64,000 nt of DNA from Serinibacter arcticus (GCF_004786095.1 NZ_RHPJ01000005.1:62001-126000), one strand, 5' to 3'. Numbered from the stretch's first letter, positions 50,524 to 59,616 are shown. Translations and numbers: made by a program. Notes: a model not told the origin generated them from the sequence alone.

Positions 50524-51093
50524 GTGCCTCGTCCTCCCAGCGACCGTCCGGTCCGCATCGCCGACGCCGCGCTCGAGCTCATCGCCCACTCGGGCCTGCA
50601 CGCCGTGACCCACCGCACGATCGACGCCGGGTTGGGGTTCCCGGCCGGGACGACGTCGTACTACGCCCGCACGCGGGCGGAGCTGATCTCGCGCGCACTC
50701 GATCTCCTCATCGCCAGGTTCGACGAGGCGATGGGGGCCTTCCCGCTCGAGACGGTCGAGTCCGACGAGCAGGCGATCGACCTCGTCACCACGGTCGCGA
50801 TGCTGCTCGAGGGCCAGGAGACGGATCAGATCGCCCGCTTCGTGCTCCTCATCGACCTGCGCGGCGACCCCGAGCTCCACCCGCTCATCAACACCTCCTC
50901 CCCCGGGCAGCGGGTGGTGCAGGGCATGGCCGCTGCGCTCATCGCCCAGCGCGGCATCCCCGACGCCGAGCAGCACGCCGCGAGCCTGCTCGCGCTCGTC
51001 GACGGCCTGATGCTCGCCCGGCTGGCCGGCGGGAGCTCGGTGGCGATACGTCCCGCCGTGGCGACCTACTGGGCGGGCATGCACGCGCTCTGA
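50524..51093 (+). CDS. TetR-family transcriptional regulator
   Basis: A 189-residue regulator. The N-terminal helix-turn-helix is RIADAALELIAHSGLHAVTH followed by RTIDAGLGFPAGTTSYYART, ending with the family Tyr. The C-terminal ligand domain is all helical. A GTG start at 50524 is supported by the -10 box 7 bases upstream (leaderless). It stands alone beyond gnd, and its target is unclear. An unlinked exporter or its own promoter is possible. Confidence 0.85.
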   Translation: MPRPPSDRPVRIADAALELIAHSGLHAVTHRTIDAGLGFPAGTTSYYARTRAELISRALDLLIARFDEAMGAFPLETVESDEQAIDLVTTVAMLLEGQETDQIARFVLLIDLRGDPELHPLINTSSPGQRVVQGMAAALIAQRGIPDAEQHAASLLALVDGLMLARLAGGSSVAIRPAVATYWAGMHAL

Positions 51094-51157
51094 CGTGCCG
51101 GTGCGCGTGAGGGGCTGACGGGCGCGCGGGGCGTGCGGGGCGTGGGAGATCGCCGCC

Positions 51158-51163
51158 TACAGT
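51158..51163 (+). promoter_or_regulatory. -10 box (leaderless) of the gene at 51170
   Basis: TACAGT ends 6 bases before the ATG. Only TCCAGG lies between them. Confidence 0.5.
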
Positions 51164-51169
51164 TCCAGG

Positions 51170-51835
51170 ATGAACGTCTGGCTCGAGGTCATCGGTTGGG
51201 TGGGATCCGGGCTGGTCGTCTGGTCCCTGATGCAGGCGCGCGTGCTCCGGTTCCGCTGGATGAACCTCGCGGGCTCCGCCGTCGCCGCCGGGTACAACGC
51301 GTGGGTCGGCATCTGGCCGTTCGCCGTCATGAACGGTGTCATCGCGGTGATCGACGTCTACTGGCTGCTGCGCCTCTACCGCGAGGCCGACGACGCGGAG
51401 ACCTACCAGGTCGTCGAGGTGGCACCCGACGACGCCTATCTGCACCACGTGCTCGGCCTGCACACGAAGGACATGGCGACGTTCCACCCCGCCTTCGACC
51501 TCGGTGCGTTCTCATCGCGGGCGCAGGGTCCCGACTCCGACCCCCGCTCGGCGTTCCTCGTGCTCCGGCGCGACGAGACGGTCGGCACGGTCATCCTGCG
51601 TGATCTCGGCGGCGGCACCGCCTCGGTCGAGCTGGACTGGGTCAGCCCGCGGTTCCGCGACTTCAACCCGGGTCGGTTCGTCCACAGGTCCAGCGGGATC
51701 TTCGAGGCCAAGGGCTTCACACGCGTGGTCTGGGACGACCCCGCCGCCGGTGCCCGCGACTACCTGGGCAAGGTCGGGTTCGCGCCGGAGCCGGGCGGCG
51801 ACGGCCGCGAGCGCTGGGTGCGGCTCGTCGTCTGA
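51170..51835 (+). CDS. YgjV-like membrane domain fused to an acetyltransferase-like domain
   Basis: A 221-residue protein. Residues 1-72 hold three hydrophobic helices with the pattern of YgjV-like inner-membrane proteins (WVGSGLVVWSLMQ, RFRWMNLAGSAVAAGYNAWV, GVIAVIDVYWLLRLY). Residues 75-221 form a soluble domain with a late GNAT-like shape (AFLVLRRDETVGTVILRDL, SPRFRDFNPGRFVHR, RDYLGKVGF). Similar fusions occur in other bacteria. The substrate is unknown. A -10 box directly before the ATG suggests a leaderless mRNA. Confidence 0.75.
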   Translation: MNVWLEVIGWVGSGLVVWSLMQARVLRFRWMNLAGSAVAAGYNAWVGIWPFAVMNGVIAVIDVYWLLRLYREADDAETYQVVEVAPDDAYLHHVLGLHTKDMATFHPAFDLGAFSSRAQGPDSDPRSAFLVLRRDETVGTVILRDLGGGTASVELDWVSPRFRDFNPGRFVHRSSGIFEAKGFTRVVWDDPAAGARDYLGKVGFAPEPGGDGRERWVRLVV

Positions 51836-51883
51836 GGCGCGGGACCCTGGGTCGGTGTGTCCTGGGGTCGGGGTGCCCCGGGT

Positions 51884-53128
51884 CTACGCCGGGTTCCTGA
51901 TCCGCGTCTCCGCGGTCGTCCACCCGCGGGCCCGTGCCTTGACGACGGCGCCGTCGAGGAACGCCTCGACCTCGCGCACCTGCGCCTCGATCCCGACCGA
52001 CGCCGCGCCGTCGACCTCCTCGACGAGGTCGAGCCCGACCGTGCCGTCGTCGCGGATCGCCCAGCCGCCGACCACGCGGCCGTCCACCCACACGGTCGGA
52101 CCGGCGTTGCCGTTGCGGTCGAAGACGTGGGCGCGGTGCTCACCCAGGTAGAAGTCGCGGTGCTTCCAACCCATCGACGTCGGGTCCAGGGCGGGCAGGA
52201 GTGCCACCCAGGGCGACGGCGGGTCGACGGGGGCGACGTCGTCGGCCATCACGACCGCCTCGACCTCCACCCCACCCACCGTCACGCGCACCGCCGCGGT
52301 CTCGCCCGCGGCGGCGAGAGCGGCGAGGGTCGCCCTCGTGTGCGTCCTGGTCCACCCGGTCCACCACTGCAGGTCGTCGGGCGTGACGGGTCCGAACCGC
52401 GCGACGTAGAGCCGGGCCACCAGGGCCGAACCCTCCGCGAGGTCGGGGGCGACGGCCGGCTCGCCCGGGCCACCCGGCTCACCCTGCTCACCCTGCTCAC
52501 CCAGCCAGGACGACGCCGCCGCCCAGCGGAACTGCGTCGAGGTCCACCCGCCGGCGACCGTGGCGCGCACCACGACACCCTCGCTGGACCACAGCGTCAT
52601 CAGACGGCTCGCGACGCTCTGCTCCACGGCCTGCGCCCCGGCCCCGAAACGCATCCGGGTGGCGAGCAGCGGGTCGGCGGCCGCGAGCTCCTTGGTGGTG
52701 AACACGCCGGGGTCGCCCGCGAGAAAGGCTCGACCAGCCGTCTCGGCGCGCGCGAGCCACGCCTCCGGGTCCGACGTCACCCCGCCCTCGCGCAGGAGCG
52801 CGTGCGTCCGGCGGCGCTGCGCGGCGGCGACCGACAACGACGTCGCGGCGAGGAACGACGGCGCGTGCTCGCGCGCGACGGCGAACACCGTGCGCCGCAT
52901 CGTCAGGAGCCTGACGAGGCTGCGGTCCTCGTAGAGCGCGCGGTGCAGCTCACTCGGATCCGCCGCACGGGTGCGGGCACGCACGCTCAGGGTCATCGCC
53001 GCCGGGTCGGTGCTGTGGAGGGCGGCGACGGCCGCCGTCGCCTCCTCCGGGGACGCGACGGGAGCCACCAGGGCGTGCCGACGCCCGAGCCGGGCGCGGC
53101 GCTCGGCGTCGGGGATCAGGCGCGTCAT
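51884..53128 (-). CDS. Winged-helix DNA-binding domain protein (HTH_42/YcaQ-like)
   Basis: A 414-residue protein of the family first described as DUF1006, which includes the DNA glycosylases AlkZ/YcaQ. Typical parts are AALHSTDPAAMTLSVRAR, LRRTVFAVA (as MRRTVFAVAREH), RFGPVTPDDLQWWTGW and LLPALDPTSMGWKHRDFYL. The end is VWVDGRVVGGWAIRDDGTV. I do not see the QxQ/QxD catalytic motif of AlkZ/YcaQ with confidence, so glycosylase activity is uncertain. A Gly/Glu-rich stretch (GEQGEQGEPGGPGEP, about residue 220) arises from short repeats. The ATG at 53128 lies 6 bases from TACGGT. It is divergent from the gene at 53183. Confidence 0.82.
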   Translation of the reverse strand: MTRLIPDAERRARLGRRHALVAPVASPEEATAAVAALHSTDPAAMTLSVRARTRAADPSELHRALYEDRSLVRLLTMRRTVFAVAREHAPSFLAATSLSVAAAQRRRTHALLREGGVTSDPEAWLARAETAGRAFLAGDPGVFTTKELAAADPLLATRMRFGAGAQAVEQSVASRLMTLWSSEGVVVRATVAGGWTSTQFRWAAASSWLGEQGEQGEPGGPGEPAVAPDLAEGSALVARLYVARFGPVTPDDLQWWTGWTRTHTRATLAALAAAGETAAVRVTVGGVEVEAVVMADDVAPVDPPSPWVALLPALDPTSMGWKHRDFYLGEHRAHVFDRNGNAGPTVWVDGRVVGGWAIRDDGTVGLDLVEEVDGAASVGIEAQVREVEAFLDGAVVKARARGWTTAETRIRNPA

Positions 53129-53134
53129 GCCGAC

Positions 53135-53140
53135 ACCGTA
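53135..53140 (-). promoter_or_regulatory. -10 box (leaderless) of the winged-helix gene
   Basis: On the minus strand TACGGT ends 6 bases before the ATG at 53128. It faces the divergent -10 box at 53171. Confidence 0.48.
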
Positions 53141-53170
53141 GGGCAGGGTGGCGACATCAGGACCGGCGCC

Positions 53171-53176
53171 TAGGCT
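53171..53176 (+). promoter_or_regulatory. -10 box (leaderless) of the gene at 53183
   Basis: TAGGCT ends 6 bases before the GTG at 53183. With the box at 53135 it gives two divergent leaderless promoters 30 bp apart. Confidence 0.48.
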
Positions 53177-53182
53177 CGGGCC

Positions 53183-53596
53183 GTGGACACCTGGATCGAG
53201 CACCGTCGCGAGGGCGACCGGGAGATCGTCGGCTGGATCGTGCTGGGCGATCCCGGACCGGACGACGTGATGGCCCTCGACCGGCTCGGGCGGCCGCTGT
53301 GGCACGGGACGGACTACGGCGAGGCCGAGGCCGCGCTCGACGAGCACGGGATCGGGTTCCTCGCGGACCTCTGGCAGCTCACGCTGCCCGACGGAGCCGT
53401 CCGCCGCGTCCGGATCGTCGAGGTGACGCCGCGGCGGGTCCGGGTGAAGGAGGACGACTTCGGCGACGTGACGGCGTCGCTGACCTTCCACGATCTCGCG
53501 TTCCCCGCACCGCCGTCGCTCATCCCCTTCGAGGGGGACCGCGGTCTCATCGAGGCGCCGGCGGACCGCTCAGCACTCGATGACGTTCACGGCTAG
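53183..53596 (+). CDS. Protein of unknown function
   Basis: A 137-residue soluble, acidic protein. It starts DTWIEHRREGDREIVGWIV and has a beta-rich middle (RRVRIVEVTPRRVRVKEDD). No known motif is visible. The GTG at 53183 is placed by the -10 box just upstream. Its last 27 bases overlap the 3' end of the convergent serine deaminase gene. Confidence 0.62.
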   Translation: MDTWIEHRREGDREIVGWIVLGDPGPDDVMALDRLGRPLWHGTDYGEAEAALDEHGIGFLADLWQLTLPDGAVRRVRIVEVTPRRVRVKEDDFGDVTASLTFHDLAFPAPPSLIPFEGDRGLIEAPADRSALDDVHG

Positions 53597-55078
53597 CCCG
53601 CCGGTGGACGTCTCCTTGTACTTGGTGGACATGTCGAGACCGGTCTGACGCATCGTCTCGATCACCGTGTCGAGCGAGACGACGTGCGAGCCGTCGCCCT
53701 GCAGCGCGAGCCGCGCGGCCGACACCGCCGTGCACGCCGCGATGGCGTTCCGCTCGATGCAGGGCACCTGGACCAGGCCCCCGACGGGGTCGCAGGTGAG
53801 ACCGAGGTTGTGCTCCATCGCGATCTCCGCGGCGTTCTCGACCTGCTCCGGCGTCCCGCCGAGCACAGCGCAGAGCGCACCCGCCGCCATCGAGCACGCC
53901 GAACCGACCTCGCCCTGGCAGCCCGCCTCGGCGCCCGAGATCGAGGCGTTGCGCTTGTAGAGGTTGCCGATCGCCCCCGCCACCAGCAGGTAGCGGCGCA
54001 TCGCTCGACGCGAGGCCTCGTCGTCGTCCGCGAGCGCGGGGTGCGTGCGCAGGAAGTGGCGCCCGACCGCCGGGATGATGCCGGCGGCGCCGTTGGTGGG
54101 CGCCGTGACGACGCGGCGGCCGCTCGCGTTCTCCTCGTTCACGGCCATCGCACAGGCCTGAAGCCACTCGATCGAGAGGTCACCGACGACGTCGCCCCGG
54201 GTCGCGGCCTCCTCGAGCGCCTCGAGGCGCACGCGGGTCCTGGCGGCCCGACGGCGGACGTTGAGCCGGCCGGGCAGGTGGCCCTCGCGCGTCAGACCGC
54301 TGTCGATGCAGTCGGACATCGCCGACCAGATCTCGTCGAGGCCGGCGGCGACGGGGGTGGTGGTGGTGCTGGTGGTGGGGGTGGTGGGGGTGGTGGGGGT
54401 GGTGGGGGTCGGCCGGAGCGCGAGCTCGTGCGCCCAGGCGACCTCGGCGATGTCGAGGCCGGTGCGACGGCAGACCTCGAGCAGCTCGGCCGCTGACTCG
54501 AACTCGAGGGCGGGGTCAACGACGTCGGAGGAGGATTCGGTGAGCGCCTCGCTCAGCTCGGTGTCCCCGCCGTCGACGAGCGCGTCTTCCCACACCACGA
54601 ACCCGCCGCCGACGGAGTAGGCGATCTCCTGCGCGAGCACCGGACGGTCACCCGACCCCTGGGCCGGCACGCCGGCGCCGTACGCGACGAAGCGCATGCC
54701 GTTGGGGTGGCCGGGAAGGCGGGTGAGCGGGGCAAGCCTGATGTCGGCGCGACGCATCGTGACGGCGCGTCCGCCGTCGAGCACGAGCGTGGCACCCTCG
54801 CCGAGGGCGTCCCAGGCGCCGGGGACCTCGTCCACGTCGCACGTGCGCGGGTCGAGCCCACGCAGACCAGCGACGACGGCGTCGGGCGTGCCGTGCCCCT
54901 CGCCGGTCGCGCCGAGCGAACCGCAGAGCACGACGCCGATCGCCTCCACGCGGTCGAGAACGCCGCGGCGGGCGAGCAGCGAGACGAAGGTCGACGCAGC
55001 CCGCATCGGACCGACCGTGTGGGAGCTAGAGGGGCCGATACCCACCGAGAACAGCTCGAGCGCACTGATGTAGGCCAT
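53570..55078 (-). CDS. sdaA: L-serine ammonia-lyase (serine deaminase)
   Basis: A 502-residue single-chain iron-sulfur L-serine dehydratase, making pyruvate and ammonia. The beta domain (residues 1-170) starts [21 protein letters not shown]. The alpha domain (from about 270) has [13 protein letters not shown], the cluster-cysteine regions [20 protein letters not shown] and [18 protein letters not shown], and ends [20 protein letters not shown]. Between the domains, near residue 225-245, is a Thr/Pro tract encoded by a 9-bp tandem repeat. GAGAGGGG lies 5 bases before the ATG at 55078. Length exceeds the usual 450-460 mainly because of that linker. Confidence 0.93.
   Translation of the reverse strand: MAYISALELFSVGIGPSSSHTVGPMRAASTFVSLLARRGVLDRVEAIGVVLCGSLGATGEGHGTPDAVVAGLRGLDPRTCDVDEVPGAWDALGEGATLVLDGGRAVTMRRADIRLAPLTRLPGHPNGMRFVAYGAGVPAQGSGDRPVLAQEIAYSVGGGFVVWEDALVDGGDTELSEALTESSSDVVDPALEFESAAELLEVCRRTGLDIAEVAWAHELALRPTPTTPTTPTTPTTSTTTTPVAAGLDEIWSAMSDCIDSGLTREGHLPGRLNVRRRAARTRVRLEALEEAATRGDVVGDLSIEWLQACAMAVNEENASGRRVVTAPTNGAAGIIPAVGRHFLRTHPALADDDEASRRAMRRYLLVAGAIGNLYKRNASISGAEAGCQGEVGSACSMAAGALCAVLGGTPEQVENAAEIAMEHNLGLTCDPVGGLVQVPCIERNAIAACTAVSAARLALQGDGSHVVSLDTVIETMRQTGLDMSTKYKETSTGGLAVNVIEC
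54374..54409. repeat. Four 9-bp tandem repeats within sdaA
   Basis: GGTGGGGGT is repeated four times exactly (54374-54382 to 54401-54409), with a related GGTGGTGGTGCTGGT stretch beside it. On the coding strand each unit gives Thr-Pro-Thr. Runs of G on the plus strand could form a G-quadruplex, and copy number may vary without frameshift. Confidence 0.85.
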
Positions 55079-55298
55079 CGGAACCCCTCTCCGGCATCGT
55101 CGACCGTGATCGTCCACGGTAGCTCGCGACGGCGAGGCGTCGTGACGCGGCGTGCTGCACACCTCGGGAAGGGGTTGTCCACAGCCAGTCGGTACCGGCT
55201 TCCCGCTGTCGGTGGTGACCGCTAGCCTTGCTACACACGTTCGATTGAGCAATGGGGTGCGGCGCCCGGCCGCGGCACGCGGGAAGGAGGTGGTGGTC

Positions 55299-57143
55299 GT
55301 GGCGGTGGAGCACCTGGCGCGGCCGCTGTCGCTCGCCCCACCCGTGGGCTCGCCGGCACGTCTGCCCGCGCGGCTGCCTGCGAACCGACCCGCGGATCCG
55401 CCTCCGCCCCTGCCCGGTGCCGCGGCGGCCGTCGGTCGAGCGGTGGCCGAGCTCGCCGAGGCGATCCGCGACGTCGAGTCCGCGCCTCCGGACCCCTCGC
55501 GGGCGGAGGAGCTGACCGCCGTCCTCGGCGTGCTGGACGGCGCCGCCTCCACGCTGGGGGTCGCCCGCACGACCATGGCCGGGCTGGTCCGGTCGACCGA
55601 GCGATGGCGCGGAACGTCCAGGGCTCGCGACTTCGCCGACTGGCGGGGGGCCGCGAGCCGGCAGGGCCGCGGCGCGGCGATGGGTGAGCAGCGCGACCTG
55701 GATGCCATGGCGCTGCTCCCCGCCGTGAAGGATGCCGCGCTGAGCGGGTCCATCACGCACGGACACCTGAGCGCCGTCGCCGGCGTTCTGGGAGGTGCGT
55801 CCGAGAACGCCCGGCGCCGCCTCGTCCAGGTGGAGGAGCAGATACTCCACGCCGCGACGCAGCTGCCCGTCCCCCAGCTGCGCGGGAGCCTCGCCGCCCT
55901 GGCCACCGCGCTCGACGCCGACGCCGCGGACGCCGAGTTCCACGAGACCAGGGCGCGGCGGTTCCTGCGCCTGACCCCGCACCGGGGTGCGATCAAGGTC
56001 GAGGGGCTCCTGGACGTCGTGGCCGGCGAGACGCTCCGCACCGCCCTCGAGGCACTCACGCCCGCGCCCACGCCGGAGGACGGGCGAACGCCCGACCAGC
56101 GGCGTGCCGACGCGCTGACCGACCTCGCCGGGAAGGCCCTGGGCACCGGGCTGTCCAAGGCCGGGGCTCAGATCCGGCCGCACCTGTCCGTCCTGCTGCG
56201 GGAGGACACGTTCCACCTCCTGACCGCCCGGCGCCGTCTGACGGGGTCGCGCAGTGGCGTGGTCGTAGGCGGGCAGCCCGCCGGCGACCGAGGCTGTCGT
56301 GACGGCGGCGCTCGTGACCGAGGCGCTGGAGATGGAGGCGCTCGTGACGGAGACGCTGAACGTGCCTGTCGGCCGGTGGCGGGCCTCACCGGTGAGGCGA
56401 TCCGCTCCAGCGGCCTGCCGTCGGCGCCACCGCTGGCCGAGATGAACGGCGGAACGCTCCTCCCGCACGCCGCCCTCGAGGTCCTGGCCTGCGACGCGCT
56501 GGTCCAGCGCGTCGTCCTCGACCCGGTCGGTCAGCCCCTCGACGTCGGGCGTACCCAGCGGACGTACGCGGGCGATCTCCGTCGAGCGGTCAACACTCGC
56601 GATCGCCACTGCCAGTGGCCCGGCTGCACCCTTCGCGCCACCTGGTGCGAGGTGCACCACCTGGCGCGGTGGGCCGACGGCGGTAACACCTCGCTCGCGA
56701 ACGCGATCACGCTGTGCACGCGGCACCACCACGACGTCCACCGCGACCGCGTGTCCGTGCGTCCCACGTCCGGCGGCTTCGACTTCCTGGAGCCCGACGG
56801 TCGGCACATCGGCTCGAGCACCCGGATCCTCGACGCTCTTCTCGTCCCGCGGCCGACGCCGCCCCCACCCGGGTCTCCGTCTCCAGATTCGTCGCCTCCC
56901 GGTTCCGGACCACCAAGCTCACCACCACCCGGTTCCGCGCCCCCACACTCGTCGCCCCCAAGCTCCGGACCACCAAGCTCACCACCACCCGGTTCACCAT
57001 CACCCGGTTCGCCGCTTCCAGGCTCATCGCCTCCACGCTCCGCACCACCAAGCTCACGACCACCCGGCTGCGCATCGCCATGGTCTGAGCCGCTGACACG
57101 AACCGCCCGCGCGAGCCCACCCTCGCGCGCGTCACTGTGGTGA
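55299..57143 (+). CDS. DUF222 and HNH endonuclease domain protein
   Basis: A 614-residue protein of the DUF222-HNH type found in many copies in actinobacteria, often linked to mobile DNA. The DUF222 helical part covers about residues 35-330. The HNH domain is at about 430-490: RHCQWPGCTLRATWCEVHHL followed by LCTRHHHDVH, with zinc Cys/His and catalytic His residues all present. A Gly/Arg/Asp-rich stretch (GGARDRGAGDGGARDG) breaks DUF222 from HNH. The last 95 residues are Pro/Ser repeats. AAGGAGG stands 8 bases before the GTG at 55299, chosen over nearby GTGs. Its real function is unknown. Confidence 0.82.
   Translation: MAVEHLARPLSLAPPVGSPARLPARLPANRPADPPPPLPGAAAAVGRAVAELAEAIRDVESAPPDPSRAEELTAVLGVLDGAASTLGVARTTMAGLVRSTERWRGTSRARDFADWRGAASRQGRGAAMGEQRDLDAMALLPAVKDAALSGSITHGHLSAVAGVLGGASENARRRLVQVEEQILHAATQLPVPQLRGSLAALATALDADAADAEFHETRARRFLRLTPHRGAIKVEGLLDVVAGETLRTALEALTPAPTPEDGRTPDQRRADALTDLAGKALGTGLSKAGAQIRPHLSVLLREDTFHLLTARRRLTGSRSGVVVGGQPAGDRGCRDGGARDRGAGDGGARDGDAERACRPVAGLTGEAIRSSGLPSAPPLAEMNGGTLLPHAALEVLACDALVQRVVLDPVGQPLDVGRTQRTYAGDLRRAVNTRDRHCQWPGCTLRATWCEVHHLARWADGGNTSLANAITLCTRHHHDVHRDRVSVRPTSGGFDFLEPDGRHIGSSTRILDALLVPRPTPPPPGSPSPDSSPPGSGPPSSPPPGSAPPHSSPPSSGPPSSPPPGSPSPGSPLPGSSPPRSAPPSSRPPGCASPWSEPLTRTARASPPSRASLW
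56870..57060 (+). repeat. Repeats coding for the Pro/Ser-rich tail of the HNH protein
   Basis: The block AGCTCCGGACCACCAAGCTC followed by ACCACCACCCGGTT appears intact at about 56954-56996, with a similar copy at about 56897-56935 and shorter partial copies to 57060. It encodes SSP/SGPP-type repeats. Length changes by slippage are likely between strains. Confidence 0.65.
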
Positions 57144-57259
57144 CGCCACTGCCGTCTCTCGGTCGCGCGGTCGCACCGCGGCGGGGGTGGCGGCCTCGAG
57201 GCTGGGGCTCCTTGCGCGTTAAACAGGCCGCGTCAGACAGGCCGCGTCAGGCAGGCGCG

Positions 57260-57646
57260 TCAGGACGGCTGGATGAGGTCCCAGCGCTGGCCGTCCGGAT
57301 CGGTGAACACGGCGACGGTTCCGTAGACCTCGTGGCGGGGCTCCTCGAGGAAGGTCACCCCGGCGGTGAGCATCCTCGAGTGCTGGGAGGCGAAGTCAGT
57401 GGTCTGCAGGAAGAAGCCGACACCCTGGCCCGCCTGACGTCCGAGCGGATCGCCCGCATCGACGTCGGCCGGTGCGAGGCGGAGACCGGGGGCGGCGGCG
57501 TCGGCGTCGGGCGCCACGACGACCCACCGCGATCCGTCCGGTCGGATCTCGTTCTCGCGCAGGACGAATCCGAGTGACCCGACGAAGAAGGCGATGGCCC
57601 GGTCGAGGTCGCGGACGAGATAGGTCACGAGGGTGAGACGAAGCAT
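57260..57646 (-). CDS. VOC family (glyoxalase/bleomycin-resistance fold) protein
   Basis: A 128-residue protein of one vicinal-oxygen-chelate domain with two beta-alpha-beta-beta-beta modules. It reads LTLVTYLVRDLDRAIAFFVG, then GFVLRENEIRPDGSRWVVVA, and ends VYGTVAVFTDPDGQRWDLIQ. The conserved Glu near the end of the family's second module is replaced by Asp in WDLIQ. Activity (dioxygenase, lyase or binding) cannot be named. The ATG at 57646 is chosen because upstream codons are Gly/Arg-rich repeats. Confidence 0.82.
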   Translation of the reverse strand: MLRLTLVTYLVRDLDRAIAFFVGSLGFVLRENEIRPDGSRWVVVAPDADAAAPGLRLAPADVDAGDPLGRQAGQGVGFFLQTTDFASQHSRMLTAGVTFLEEPRHEVYGTVAVFTDPDGQRWDLIQPS

Positions 57647-57720
57647 GACCGCATGCTGCCAGACGGCCGCGGGCACCTGACGGCCACCGACCACCTCACC
57701 CCGACGGCCACCTCCCACTA

Positions 57721-57741
57721 CCGGCCACCGGCCACCGGCCA
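57721..57741. repeat. Three 7-bp tandem repeats upstream of the VOC gene
   Basis: CCGGCCA is repeated three times in the gap between the divergent VOC and coiled-coil membrane genes, with a related CCGGCCACC beside it. It is noncoding and prone to slippage. Confidence 0.6.
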
Positions 57742-57770
57742 CCAACCCCCACGGGCTGCCGACGCGCCCC

Positions 57771-57776
57771 TAAGGT
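57771..57776 (+). promoter_or_regulatory. -10 box (leaderless) of the gene at 57784
   Basis: TAAGGT ends 7 bases before the ATG, with no ribosome site between. Confidence 0.5.
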
Positions 57777-57783
57777 GTGGCTC

Positions 57784-59616
57784 ATGTCATCGGACTGGGC
57801 CCAGAACCGCGCCATTCGCGACCTCTCCGAGGCGATGAGTGCCCAGGCAGCGGCGGCGAGCGCGCGGCAACGAGCCGTGGAGCGACGCCTCCAGGCGCTG
57901 CAGGGCGACCTGTCGACCCAGGTGAACACGCTGACGTTCCAGCTCAACGCCCTCATCGAGCTGGGTGACATCCGGGACGAGCTGACGCTCTACATCCCGA
58001 CCCGTCGGGCACGCGAGGCCGCGGTCGATCTGACCCGTGCCGTCCTGCGCGGCGACGGCGACCTGACCTACCTGCGGCAGTCGCCCGACCTCGCGTCCGA
58101 CGGCGACTACTGGCTGGTGCCGGCGGCGATCGCGATCGTCGACGTGCGGCAGGGCGTGCTCGACTCCGACGCGGCCGACACCGCCCTCCGGCTCGACCGG
58201 GGCCGCGCCGCCCCGTTCCTCGTCGCCGTCACGGCGCTCGTGGGCCGGCCCGAGCTCGCGAGCGCCCTCCTGCCCGACTGCTTCCTCGGCCTCACGGCGA
58301 CCGGTGGCGATGCGTCGTCGGTCTTCGGGACCGCCGAGCCGGACGCGGCGGCGGGCTCGATGGGGAACCCGGGCTCCTCGTCGGGAGCCGACGCGGCCGC
58401 GTCCACGAAGGCGGGCGGACGTCGGGGATCGGCCGGGGGCGCCTCGGTCGCGGCGTCGCGGCGCTACGGATCCGCGTCGGACCCGACCACTCCCTCGTCC
58501 CCACCGGTGACGAACGCCGAGCGAACCCTGTGGCGCGCGACGGCCGCCGGACTGCTGGGGAACGAGGCCGTCGGGGCGGTCCGCGACGCCGTGGACGCAC
58601 GACTTGCGCCGACCGACCCGTCGGCGTGGACGACGTCGACCACCGACCCGCTCGCCGAGGCACCCCGCCTCGGTCACCTCGCCTCGGAGCCCGACCCCCT
58701 GGCACGCATCGACGGCGCCCCGGGCTCGACCGGCGGCGGTCGTGACGGCAGCGGCACCGGAGGCGGGACGAGCCGCGAGGCGGTCCTCGGTGCCTGGTCG
58801 CTCTGGGCGGAACGCATCGGTGCGCACGAGCTCCGCGGCAGTCGCGCCGTCGGCCCCGCGGACCTGGCCGCGAGCCCGCCCGGATCCGTCGTCGCGGACC
58901 TCGAGCGCGCCGCGTTCTCGCTCGCGCTCGAGGGTGGTCCGCGAGAGCGGGAGCTGCTCGAGCGGGCCGACCTGCTGGGATCGCACCTCGGCAAGGTGGC
59001 CGACCGCGAGCCGCAGTGGTGGTCGGCCATCGCCGCCGGCGTGGTCCAGCTCGTCGTGGCCGATGCGCGCAGCGCCGACGTCGACACCGCGGCCCTCGTG
59101 GCGCCGCTCCTGGCGCCGTCGCTGCTCCGGGCTGCCGACGCCCACCGCGACCGGCTCCTCGGCACGCCCGACCCGACGGCGTCCGTCAAGCTCGGGGTCA
59201 CGGCCACGGTGACGGTCACGCCGAGCGACGACGGGACGGCCGCGGCCGACCGTGCCCGGTCCGCGTACCTCGCCGAGCCGATCCCGGGACCGCGGTGGTG
59301 GCTCACCGGCGGGCTGGCCGCGGGCGGTCTGCTGGTGGCCGGGATCGCCCTGGCTCAGGGGGTGGCCGGGTGGTGGATCCTCGCGATCCTGCTGCTCGCC
59401 GTCGCCGCGGGCACCTACCTCGCCTCCCTCCGCGGGGTGCGCGACGAGCGCGAGCGCCGCGACGAGGCGGTCGCGCGCTACGACGCCGCGCTCATCGACG
59501 CCCGCACGAAGGTCCGCACCGAGGCCGCCGCGCTCGCGGCCAGCAGGGAGTCGGCGCGTCTCGGGCACGCGGCCGTGACCCGCTCGCTCGTCGGGGTCAC
59601 GTCGCCTGCGGCGTGA
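57784..59616 (+). CDS. Coiled-coil and membrane-segment protein of unknown function
   Basis: A 610-residue protein I cannot assign. Residues 1-60 form a likely coiled coil (ASARQRAVERRLQALQGDLS, TQVNTLTFQLNALIELGD). A helical middle follows, interrupted by two Gly/Ser/Thr-rich disordered linkers (about 180-245 and 310-330). Two membrane segments lie near residues 505-550 (WWLTGGLAAGGLLVAGIALA, GWWILAILLLAVAAGTYLAS), and a second coiled coil ends the protein (RDERERRDEAVARYDAALID). It could be a membrane-tethered scaffold. A TANNNT box 7 bases upstream of the ATG at 57784 suggests a leaderless mRNA. Confidence 0.7.
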   Translation: MSSDWAQNRAIRDLSEAMSAQAAAASARQRAVERRLQALQGDLSTQVNTLTFQLNALIELGDIRDELTLYIPTRRAREAAVDLTRAVLRGDGDLTYLRQSPDLASDGDYWLVPAAIAIVDVRQGVLDSDAADTALRLDRGRAAPFLVAVTALVGRPELASALLPDCFLGLTATGGDASSVFGTAEPDAAAGSMGNPGSSSGADAAASTKAGGRRGSAGGASVAASRRYGSASDPTTPSSPPVTNAERTLWRATAAGLLGNEAVGAVRDAVDARLAPTDPSAWTTSTTDPLAEAPRLGHLASEPDPLARIDGAPGSTGGGRDGSGTGGGTSREAVLGAWSLWAERIGAHELRGSRAVGPADLAASPPGSVVADLERAAFSLALEGGPRERELLERADLLGSHLGKVADREPQWWSAIAAGVVQLVVADARSADVDTAALVAPLLAPSLLRAADAHRDRLLGTPDPTASVKLGVTATVTVTPSDDGTAAADRARSAYLAEPIPGPRWWLTGGLAAGGLLVAGIALAQGVAGWWILAILLLAVAAGTYLASLRGVRDERERRDEAVARYDAALIDARTKVRTEAAALAASRESARLGHAAVTRSLVGVTSPAA

